Part shown: piece after piece, positions 47,415 through 56,936 of the stretch
Position numbering within the stretch: the first letter of the stretch is position 1
Layout: each line of letters starts with the position of its first letter
Assembly (NCBI RefSeq): GCF_040712315.1
Contig: NC_134024.1
Span: 31,819,055 to 31,883,054, forward strand
Direction of reading: 5' to 3'
Source: Castanea sativa
Taxonomy: Eukaryota > Streptophyta > Magnoliopsida > Fagales > Fagaceae
DNA: 64,000 nucleotides
Notes under the pieces: model-generated
What the model saw: the letters and a program-made list of their open reading frames with translations, nothing else
What the model was told of the DNA's origin: nothing
Database searches by the model: none
Translations under genes and position numbers: made by a program

Positions 47415-48950
47415 TGTAAGTCCTTTGTCTTTTAATTGTGTTACTGATTCTTAGGGGAAATGTTTTGATGATCCATGTTTAGTTTATCAATTTATCCATA
47501 AAAATGGTATTTGGTACTCCAAGAACCCAGTTTTGGTCTTCACAAATTCCCGTATCTTGAATGTGTTTGGTTTTCAATTAGGAAGCTTCTATACCAAAAA
47601 AAAAATTAGATGTTTCTAAAGTGAAATGAGTCTACCATCATGACATGTTAGATAGTTGATGCAGAATCTATTTTATAATTTATATTTATGACAATGATGG
47701 TTAATATCTTAGACGTTGTTACCTGACTGGGGTGTAGTTATATGCAAAATGGGGTGCACTAACTTGACCTGTTTTGAAGGCTATGTTATTTCTATTAATA
47801 TGCTGGATTATTTTAGTTGGAAATACATAACTATGCAGATATTTATGTGTGCTGTTTTAAGTCCACCCTTTGAAAATTATGTAGATATTTATGTGTGTTG
47901 TTGTCTTTATTTGTTAGTGGAAGTGAAATTATGGAGCACTTTGGTTTACTAATTTTTTTAAATTGTGTTATTTTAATTCAAAACTTTTGAATAAGCTGTA
48001 TTATAAATTTTTGGGTGTCAATGTTAGTTAGTTACTATTTTGTTATATTAGATGTTACCCATAAGACAATTTTAGGCAAGCTATGAGTTTTCCATGTTTG
48101 AAAAACTAAATCTTTATCCAAATATACAAAGGCTTAAAAAGTAAAATTTCATTTTAAATTTAGGGGTTTAATAGGATTTAGTTTTTGGTATTTTGATCAG
48201 TTAGTTTTGAATTAGGTGATTGAGTTAGATTTTGTTTTAATTAAGGTTTTGATTTAAACTTATTCTTCTTCATCTACTGTAATTTCAAAAGGCTATTTAT
48301 TCATTTAAATGAAATTGATACCTCTTTTTGGTTGTTTAATTGTTCTAATAATGATTGATTTTGTTTATTTGTTTAGTGTTTTTAGGTTCCCAAAGCAGTT
48401 TATTTAGGCTATTATTAGATTGGTCTCAACCTCGAACTCATGGTTTGAGTTTTTCACAAAGACAGTGCTTGGTAAAGGTGTTACATGCTGAGCTAAATGT
48501 AATGATTTGATGGCCCCTGGTGATTGCAAACGTTTGAGTTCAAATTTTTTTTACAAAGTTGTTATCTTTTTCAATCATTTGTTATTATTTTAATGATTTA
48601 TTTTAAAATAGATTTTATTAAATCACTTCATTTTAAGAAGTATCATCCTTATTAGTTTATGTACTTTGATGACACGGTTCCTTATGCTTTGAAGAGTGAA
48701 GGAGGTTGTGTATGGGCTTGCAAAAAATAGGATGGGGATGTACAGAGTGTTGTGTTAGTGTAAGATTTGTGTCTATATGAGAATAATTTGTGCTTGACAT
48801 ATTGTTCATTGTAACTTTTGCTACTTTTGTTGTAAATGCATGGACCTAGGGTTTTAGTTTAAAATTTTGTTATTTAAGATCCAAAAAAAGGTCTCCATAT
48901 GTTTCTTTTTTTAAGGTTTTGATATCTTGGATTTATATAAAAAATTCTGT
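47415..48950. other. Helitron interior, T-rich intron-like DNA
   Basis: AT-rich DNA with long T-biased stretches on the plus strand, as in plant introns. A short exon-like stretch with GACAGTGCTTGG lies near 48460. No complete gene is seen. Confidence 0.35.
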
Positions 48951-48954
48951 AGGG

Positions 48955-49195
48955 TTTGATGTTGTTGGCACACAAAAAGCTCATTAGGGAGAAGCTTGCA
49001 GAAGAGGCTGAACAGAACGTCAAGCAAGGAAGGCCAAGAGGGAATATTACTTGGTAACAAGTATGTCATACTGGACTGCATTGTTCAAGAGCTACTGCAT
49101 ATTGAGACAAACAAACTTAATTCTATGCAACACCCTATCAAATTAAATCATTTTGAGTTCAAGCCTAAGGTAGACTTGGCAGTGTATGAAAGTTG
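48955..49195 (+). pseudogene. possible captured exon in Helitron
   Basis: After a T-rich tract, 'AHKKLIREKLAEEAEQNVKQ' can be read near 48970-49030, followed in another frame by LDCIVQELLHIETNK. A frameshift near 49040 is needed to join them. The charged, helical composition looks like real protein. I cannot name it. Confidence 0.35.
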
Positions 49196-49824
49196 AGGCA
49201 TAAAGTGAATGTATTTTTGTATTGTTGATTTTTTTTTCCCATTTAAATAGTAATATCGCTACAATAATATGATAATTTGGTAGATTGGAGTCTTATGCAT
49301 TCCATTTTTTTTTTTTTTTAAATGAGATCTCAAATTTCACATGCCTTTATTTGAACACTTTTAGATAATAATATTATTACTCTGCTCTTTTTTCTTTGTT
49401 TGGTTGATGGGATGTCATTCAAAATTTAAGTCAATTATTTTTTAAAACAGCACTTAATTTGGTTAGACGGTCCATACTCCTAAATTTCATATTTCTTTTT
49501 TTTTCCTCTTTGCTTGGTTAGTGTGGAAGTTCAAGAAGTTTAAGGAATTAAGAAATGGGATTTTGGTTATTTTCTTTTGCTCAACTATTGGACTTTGCCA
49601 AATAGAAGCTAATGTTGAATTTGGCAAAATTTATTTTATTTTGGACTAGCACAAGACACCATTATTTGATTGGAATATTTTTAGACTTAAAGTAACATCT
49701 TAAACTACAAATAAAAAATGCATTCAACAGAAGGAGAAAAATAAATCAAGATGATTTTGCATTTGTTATATATGTTTCACATTTATGTAAAAACTTCCCG
49801 CGCATAGTGTGGGTTAGTGACTAG

Positions 49825-50236
49825 TTGGATATAAAACTAAAGTATCAGAAGAAGTATCGAAGACTTTGTTAGCTTTCAGCTTTCACCTTTGCCAATCTCA
49901 TTACAAAACCATCCTACTTGAGTTAGAAGAGAAGAAGATGAAGTCTGATGAAAAAAGAGTTTTAGGAATTTTATAATTTTTCCCCAAACTTGATCTCACG
50001 TGTCAACATCAAATTTGGCTTTTTGTAATAATTTTAATCTAGCGTGGCAATACCATTGGCAGTTGATATGACATGAAAAATTATTTTTTATTACACTGTT
50101 TGACATATCAAAATTTTTCCATCCATCAGGATAACGGTAGGGACCAAATTGATATATGGTGTAAAGGATAAGGACTAACTATGTAGTTTACCCTATTATT
50201 AATCTCTTATATGGTCATGATATTTTACATGCAAAT
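49825..50236. other. AT-rich DNA, nothing recognised
   Basis: No supported gene. It contains GGGACCAAATTGATAT...AGGACTAACTATGTAG-like words often seen in dispersed plant repeats. Confidence 0.3.
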
Positions 50237-50244
50237 AAGTATAA

Positions 50245-50395
50245 GGAAGTTGTGGATTCCAATTAGCTCTTTGATGATTGAATAAGAGATCTGAGATTCA
50301 ATTTTCGCCTATACTAAAAACCAATTGATGTCTTGGTCTAATGATAAAAATCTATCATCAGGAGCGAACATCATACATTAAAACTCTTTAAAAAA
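50245..50395 (+). mobile_element. tRNA-derived SINE, degenerate
   Basis: The head has tRNA-like words: CCAATTAGCTC resembles an A box, broken just after, and GAGATTCAATTTTCGCC resembles a B box. The tail has 'TGTCTTGGTCTAATGATAAA' and ATCATCAGGAGCG and ends in oligo-A. AAGTATAA at 50237-50244 and again at 50396-50403 is a likely target duplication. I recall closely similar SINEs from Fagaceae; this is memory, not a search. Confidence 0.65.
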
Positions 50396-51045
50396 AAGTA
50401 TAAAATAGTAATATAACTTCTTAAAAAAATTAATGTAATTAAACTTTAAAAAATAAATAAATAAAAACACACATCAATAGATGCAGTTGTATATATCATA
50501 TATTCTTTTTTTTCTTTTTTTTTAAAAAAAAAATATATATATATATATATATATCATTTGTAAGAATTAATATTTAGGAAAAATTGAAAAGAAAAAGTTC
50601 TAATTTTTATATATTTTATTAAAAATAATAAGAATACAATTAGAAGATTACTCAAATTTTATAAGCTTAGCCCTACTCAAATTCATGATTTAATTGAGTT
50701 GATAACTTTATTATATAGCACTTGCCTCTGAGCACGCGCGTGCTCAGAGCCTCTTCTATTTTTTTGAGTAAAGGTTAATAATTTGCATATATTATAATTT
50801 AAAAATATATATATATTTTATTTTTTAAACAAATAAAAATGATAAATTTTAGAGAAAAGCAGTAACTATAATTTCTTTTTTGAATGTGAAGGAAAAAAAT
50901 TCTAAATTTTAGGAATTCTTTTTTTGAATTCAAAACGAAATTTGTTATATGATATTTATGACCATGTTTATAAATGAAGTTATCATTTATTAATGGGAAT
51001 ATTTTTAAACTACATAAAAATCTAGTTAAAAAGGAAGAATCTTCT

Positions 51046-51052
<7 letters not shown>
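50396..51052. other. very AT-rich intergenic DNA
   Basis: Contains A-tracts, a short (AT)n at about 50532-50554 and the 24-bp palindrome listed separately. No gene is seen. Confidence 0.4.
50726..50749. repeat. perfect 24-bp palindrome
   Basis: CTCTGAGCACGC followed directly by its complement GCGTGCTCAGAG. It is GC-rich inside a very AT-rich stretch. Confidence 0.95.

Positions 51053-51118
<66 letters not shown>
51053..51118. repeat. (TA)n microsatellite, about 65 bp
   Basis: Uninterrupted TA dinucleotides. Confidence 0.97.
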
Positions 51119-51121
<3 letters not shown>

Positions 51122-51310
51122 TATAGGTTAATTAAAAAAAAAATTGACTACCCGACCATAGATAATGATTAGACCGTGGGTCTGCCTCTTTTTTTTCTTT
51201 TCTTTTTTTTGAAATCAGATCATTGGCCTAGTAATTTATTCAAACATTGAATCAATGAACATCATGAAAAACAAGGGAGCAATGTCAGCAGGTAGGTCTT
51301 CCAACCATAC

Positions 51311-51910
51311 CTAAAGCCCCACGCTAGAACTAGCTTTCTTTGCTAATGCATCAGCAATAGAATTACACACACAGCTAACATAATTAAAAGCAATACACTG
51401 AAAAGCAGAGGCTTGAACATGAATATCATCTAGAATGTTCCCGTAGCTAGTGAGCTTGCCCGTCCCATTTAGAAGAGCATCAATGACTACGGCTGAACCT
51501 CCTTCAATAACCACACAAGAAAGACCAATCTTTAAAGCAAACTGGACAGCCCGTTGACAAGCCAAAGCTTCCAACTCTGCCACAGACCGGCCAAGAGAGG
51601 TGGGCATGGAGAGCGCTCCAATAGCTGCACCACAATTGTTACGCACTATCACACCTATCCCCGCCAAGTTTGAAGACCGGAATACCACCGCATCAAAGTT
51701 AACCTCGTAAATGTTGGGTGCTGAAGGGCGTCACTGTTGCAAGGTCTGAGGGCGAGGAGGGACCAACTCATCAACCTGGGCTTCCAAAAACTCTTGTAGA
51801 AGGTTGCTTGCGCTGCTGCATATGTGATCTACAAGTTGGGCATTTCGACCAAAGTGCAAGGCATTCCGCCTATTCCAGATACACCACGCAACAATAACAA
51901 AGATTTCAGC
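51311..51910 (-). pseudogene. RNase H-like domain fragment (plant RVT_3 / LINE-type)
   Basis: On the minus strand a frame reads IWNRRNALHFG (about 51870), then EVNFDAVVFRSSN, GIGVIVRNN, AELEALACQRAVQFA, and near the end NSIADALAKKAS. This is the order of the RNase H-like domain found at the end of plant LINE ORF2 and in many stand-alone copies. The acidic residues NFDA, E of AELEA and D of ADALAKKA fit the catalytic set. An in-frame TGA near 51733 and a further stop near 51915 break it, and no reverse transcriptase lies upstream. Confidence 0.8.
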
Positions 51911-52690
51911 TCAGAACTCACAGCGAAACTAATCATTAGGGCACGGTTGGCCTTAGAGTATTATTATTTGAATTTCCTATCTCACACATAAAAAGATTTG
52001 TCTACCTAAGATTTGCGTATGTGATATAATTCACAACTTTTGTTGTTGTAAGTTGGACATGCTTTCCTTAAAGTTGTTTTCATGTTTGATAATTGTAGCC
52101 TTGGTTTGTTATCAAAGAATACTTGTATGCTTAGGATGGATTTTGAAATCCATTTTAAAGTCCATCGGGCGAACCTTTTGTTTACTATGAATGTACTTTT
52201 GTCCTATGACTGATTTTATATTTATAAATTCAAGTCTTCATTTTTAACTATTAGTATTTTCTTACCACTTTGAAAAGTATTTAAGTTTGGTGGGATGTAT
52301 GTGAATTGTATTTAGAAAAGACAACTTTGAATCCAGTTTCAAAATTGAAACCTTGTGAATGAGAAAATTTCATGCGATTGGTTTGGTTTTAAACTCTTAA
52401 CTCGAGTTCTTGGCCTCAAGGTTTTATCATTCATTGGTGCTTGAAACTAGTTGGAAGCAAAACCTATTTTTTCAAGGATTATTATGTTGATCCCATCTGT
52501 ACTCTAGGTTTTAAGCATGGTTATAATTTGAAATATTATGGGTTTAATTTCAGGTACAAAATTCTTTTAAGGAGGAAGAATGTAACACTCCAACCTTTAC
52601 CCAAAAAAAAAAAAAAAAAAAAAAAAGGTCAGATTTATAGATCCACACGTGACACCCCAATCTACCCATTCATTCTCAACCACACAACCT
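51911..52690. other. no gene; possible LTR-element edge
   Basis: GGAGGAAGAATGTAACACTCC near 52571 resembles a polypurine tract followed by the TGTAACA start of some gypsy LTRs, but no partner LTR is seen. An A-run of about 24 follows at 52603-52626. Confidence 0.3.
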
Positions 52691-53469
52691 CAAACATATC
52701 TCTCTCCCTCTTGACCGGCTGCCCCTCTTCTTTCACACTCAAACACAAACACACACACATCCCTGTACCTCTCTCTCCGGAATCTCTCCTCCCTCTTGGT
52801 CTCTCGGTTAGCTTCTAAATTTTCGGTCATCAAACTCTTCTCCATGGTTTGACTTCTCTCAACATGAATGTAAGGTAAAATCTCCATGACCCACCTTCTA
52901 ATATCTTTGGGTTTTTGTCCTATATTGTTAAGATTGCTCTTTGTTGTGCAGGTTTTGTTTTAGGGGTTGTTTTGCTGTGTTTGTTGGGACATTTAAGACC
53001 TGATTTGAGGTTTTAAATTTAATTGGGTGATATGGATTTATTGTTTGGCAACCATGTGATGTGAGTTGGGTTTCTTGAGAAATTATTTGGGTTTTTGATT
53101 TATATGGGAGATTGGGGTTAATTTTTTAAAGAGGGTTTTCTTGCATTTTGAAATGTCTTTGACATATGTGGTTGTGTTTGTGGTGTTAACTATAAATTTG
53201 TGCAAGTGATGTGAGCATGTGTCTTCTGCTTTCCAAGTGTTTGATAAATTGCCTATATGAGTTATATGACTGAATTTTTTGACTTGTGTTGTGATGATTG
53301 TTATATTAGGTTATGGGTTGTAATCCTAGTTGTTTATGTGTGTTAACACAGTTAGTTTTAAGGTTAATCAAATCTCAAAACTTTTGGAATAGTATTAAAA
53401 TTATAGTAATTTTCTTTTGGGATTGCAAATCTGTCCTGAGTAAGCTGCATTACTTGATTCTTAATAAAT
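52691..53469 (+). promoter_or_regulatory. CT-rich leader/promoter region upstream of small membrane protein gene
   Basis: CT-rich sequence at 52695-52815 resembles plant 5' untranslated DNA, with a possible splice donor at ATGTAAGGTAAAATC near 52870 and a possible acceptor near 52950. It may be an extra upstream exon. No coding frame is supported. Confidence 0.3.
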
Positions 53470-53537
53470 TATAGAAAAAAATCCCAGAGAAACTAGTAAC
53501 TGGCTTCTTCTTCTTCCCGACCCGGGTTTTTGATCAG
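53470..53537 (+). other. probable 5' untranslated exon of the two-TM protein gene
   Basis: CTTCTTCTTCTTCCCGACCC followed by TTTTTGATCAG and the donor GTGAGC at 53538. The 5' limit is a guess; the intron runs to the acceptor AACAG at 53795. Confidence 0.45.
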
Positions 53538-53836
53538 GTGAGCTTCAAACGTTTCTTTACTTTACATCCTCAATGCTTAAGTTTTTATTTTTTAATGACT
53601 GTTTAAAATTCTTGGGCGTTGATAGATTTTTAGGGTTTTGGTTGTTGCTTAAAAACTTTCACAAATAACATTATCTTTACTTTTCTACATTCACTTCAAA
53701 TTGTCATAATTCACAATCAAAACAAACACACACACAAGTTTACATATGCTATCCATTTTCATGGTTGATCTTAATTACATGAAAGAATGAAACAGGTTGA
53801 AGTGGACTTATAAGTAGAAGGAGCTGAGAGTGAGAA

Positions 53837-53884
53837 ATGTCAGGCCAAGAGAAGCATCTTGAGGACTGCTCAGTCTCCAAGTCA

Positions 53885-53980
<96 letters not shown>

Positions 53981-55228
53981 TTTAAGTTTCTTGCTATGTT
54001 ATTGTGTTGAACCAAGAGTACAGTGAAATGGGTGTGTTTGTGAGTTACTCAACCCCCAATTTTTTTTTTTTTTTTAGATTTATAAATAAATAATGTTTTG
54101 TTAGAACCCAAAAACGGTAAAACATTTTGATGCTTATTTGTAGATTCCTGTAGTGGATCCATGTGGTGATTACAGTTTTAGGTAATGGCAATTTTGGGGT
54201 AAAGCAGAGATTTTTTTTTTTTTTTAACAGTTCTGCTCTGACATATGGTGGTATGTCATAATTTTTCCCAAGTCTTTAATTAAACAATGATTCTTAAGCA
54301 GGTTTTTGCTCATTTAGTGAGTAAATTTTTAAATCCTTGATGAACATTTAAACATGTATATTATAATGAATCCGTTTATGTTTATTTGATTACCATTGTC
54401 AACCATTTCTATCTGCCTGTCGTTCAGATCATTTAATCTGTGCATATCTTGAACATAGATTGCACTTGTGAAACCCAAGAAATCAAGTATGTTACTTACA
54501 TAAAATACCGTCAATAAAGTATTTCTTTTCTTTATTCTTTTTTTGGTAATATATCACTAATTTTGTGGATGATTCACAACTTATTGAATTGTATGTGGTG
54601 ATACTGATAACAAGTGATTAAAAGTTTGATATCTTGAACCTCTTTCATCCTCACCTCCTAGTCCTACCTTCCTAACTTTAAATGGCCAATTGGCATAATA
54701 ATTTTCTGAAGGTAGCTTTGTGCTTCTCATTTCGATTGCTTTGCTAGTTTCATCCAACTATTACTTTAAGGGAAGAAAAAATAGAAATTCTATCAAAATG
54801 TTTATTTCCCAACCCTTGCTATCCTTTAATTATGAAATGAGAAGCAAAAAACCGTTATATTGTTTTCATTTTATGGGGTCATATCTCAAGTGTTTGTTTG
54901 ACATGGTAGATAAATGTCCCTTTTCTATTTTTATATTGAGTGTTGTTATAAATAAAAATGTGATGAGTGTTACTGAATGTCAAATGTTCGCAGCGCGTTG
55001 GGCACATGGGTATTTTCAGTAGCAGGGGCTTTGCTAGCAATTCCAGTGGGTATAAAACGGAAATCTCTAGCACCCCTTGTGTTCTTTGGCACAACTGGTA
55101 CGATGCTTGATATTATCATGGGAATCACTGCCTGCGAAAGAGAACATGCGGAACGCCAGATGCAGCTGTTAGAAGCTCAAAATTTTGCAGCTGATGCTTC
55201 TCTTGCTGAGACTGGAGTAGATTCTTGA
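53837..55228 (+). CDS. small two-transmembrane protein (92 aa), uncharacterised
   Basis: Coding exons are 53837-53880 (44 nt, MSGQEKHLEDCSVS) and 54994-55228 (235 nt), joined by an intron from GTCAGT to TTCGCAG. The join restores the frame exactly. The ATG is the first in its exon and is preceded by in-frame stops. Residues about 18-35 (GTWVFSVAGALLAIPVG) and 41-59 (APLVFFGTTGTMLDIIMGI) look like two membrane helices joined by a short basic turn (KRK), which suggests a small hairpin membrane protein. A charged tail with CEREHAERQ follows. The sequence looks like a conserved plant protein of unknown role, but I cannot name a family. A long (TA)n tract starts just after the splice donor. Polyadenylation signal AATAAA at 55322. 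Confidence 0.75.
53894..53976. repeat. (TA)n microsatellite, about 83 bp, in the intron
   Basis: Uninterrupted AT dinucleotides beginning about 13 nt after the splice donor at 53881. Confidence 0.97.
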
Positions 55229-55613
55229 TGTCAAGCTTATAGTCAGATGCCTCATGTTTGGAAGCTTTCAGTTTGTTTCAACTTGCTTGGCTGTAAAAGA
55301 TGAATTTTTCTTTGATAAGTGAATAAAATTTTCTTTTCCTATGATTTCTACGTTTACTTGTTCATTGCATTAAATATCACTCTAGAGTTGTTGGCGGTAA
55401 ACACCAGCTAATCAGAGCTGTTAACGGTGAACTCCAACTAATCAGCTGCAAAACTATTCAGCTAATAATACTTTAGTTTTTTAGGCACTTTATGTTGATT
55501 TATTTGGAGACTGGATGAGGGCCTCGTTTGTTTAGCTGAGAATATGCTTCTGCAGGTGATCTCTACACGTTTAGTTCACCGTGAAAAATCTCTAAATCAC
55601 TTGAAAAATAAGT
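55229..55613. other. 3' untranslated and intergenic DNA
   Basis: 3' UTR of the upstream gene to about 55345, then intergenic DNA with a short duplication (GAGCTGTTAACGGTGAACTCC near 55414; related words GAGTTGTTGGCGGTAAAC near 55385). Confidence 0.5.
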
Positions 55614-55618
55614 GGATT

Positions 55619-56528
55619 TGTTGGGTTAAAAAGAGATTGACTTAGATTAATTAATTCAATTATCCAAGCTAATTAATTAAGTCAAACTACATACAAATCG
55701 TGGAGACACCAATAAATAACTAAATAATTAATATGCATTAGAAAATAAATAATTCTGTAATTTGTTGATAAATGGGAAAACTTCTTGCAAGACAAATTTC
55801 ATCGGGTGAGTTTAATGCCATCACTCCAAGAATCCAATAACCAATAATCAAGCGGTTATAAGTATGAGGAATCTTACTATTACCAACTTCTAGTTGAACT
55901 TTTGCTTCAATATCCAATTGAACTTGATCTTGTAGTAGACTTTTTTACTGAGCACAAATTTTTAATCTGTGACTAATTCCTTTGTATGAATCCTAATACA
56001 TGACTAATTTTAGCAACTTCATTAATTGTTGTCAGTTGCAAGTTCTTCACTTCATAAACGATGAAGATCAATAAGCATTTGATTACAAAACCCTAAGACG
56101 TACAAACACAGTAACTTCACACATAGTATATGAGTTTTAAGTCTCTGTTTTTGTACTTGATGACTTTTAAAATAAGTCTTATATATGACTAGGGTGATAG
56201 AGAGAGAAACCCTAATTATTCAAATCATCATGGGCCAAAATTCAGATTTGAGAATTTTGAATTCGTAGTTTTCGATAGATTGAGTTTGTGTCAAGCTTTT
56301 CCATTAATTCTCGATAGCAGCTATTGTCGAGCTTGTGTCAAGACTTCATAAAACGACTTTTTTTTCACTTGTTTCTTGGATCAATCTTCATGTTTTTAAT
56401 GATACCACTTGATGTTTCTAAACAACATACTTCTTGATACATTAAACTCAACTTATATCTACCTAATTACAAGTAAAATGCATTTTGTCAAAAAATAAGT
56501 TAATACATAGCAAAATTTGACCCTAACA
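55619..56528 (-). mobile_element. solo LTR in reverse orientation, family of 2750-3793
   Basis: On the minus strand it starts TGTTAGGGTCAAATTTTGC and continues with the TTGACAAAATGCATTTTACTTG segment of this LTR family. The other end is diverged. GGATT at 55614-55618 and 56529-56533 is a perfect TSD, which fixes both ends. It lies in the intergenic space between two convergent genes. Confidence 0.88.
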
Positions 56529-56936
56529 GGATTTGCAAGTTATTTTTAGTTACAAATAAACGTAAAGTTGTCCGTCTTACATTTCATGATAACTATAATT
56601 TGCTTAAAGTGAGCTGTATACATTGACTAAAGATCTCCAAGTACTGCCCTGTGATCATATTTTAATTTGGAAGAGGAGGTAATTGAAATGCTCAGTTGCC
56701 AAGTTGAACATCTTATATTTCACAATGATTTTTACTCGCTTAAAGAGAGCATTGGCTAAACGTCTCCAAGTACTTTCCTGTGTTCATATATTTAATTTGC
56801 CTAGGTAATTAAACTGGTCTGTCGCATGACTCGCATGTGTATGTTATAAAATGGATTTTTTTTTTGAATGGTTATCCATATAAGAAGATACTGTAACATA
56901 TATTCCACAGATTCCAGGAATGAAATGTGCTTTGGA
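56529..56936. other. 3' flank of the OB-fold gene
   Basis: Probable 3' UTR and terminator region of the minus-strand gene; AT-rich, no gene. A near-duplicate pair ('ctaaagatctccaagtact' near 56625 and 'ctaaacgtctccaagtact' near 56756) marks a roughly 130-bp tandem duplication. Confidence 0.5.

Larger units (their letters stand above)
44891..49824 (+). mobile_element. Helitron-like element with nested solo LTR
   Basis: The right end has the Helitron signature. CCCGCGC-ATA-GTGTGGG at 49798-49814 forms a 7-bp stem using two G-T pairs, followed after a few bases by CTAG (49821-49824) and then T. The left end shows TATATATATATAATCGAAACC and CCACGTCAGCATT near 44900-44950, which I recall from plant Helitron 5' ends. 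The exact first base is unclear because the base before TCCATT is C, not the expected A. No Rep/helicase is present, so it is non-autonomous. It seems to carry gene fragments (45640-45838, 48380-49195). Confidence 0.5.

Noticed and set aside
52690..52887. 65-codon minus-strand open frame rich in Arg/Glu
   Set aside because: It is the complement of a CT-rich leader sequence; no codon pattern of a real gene.
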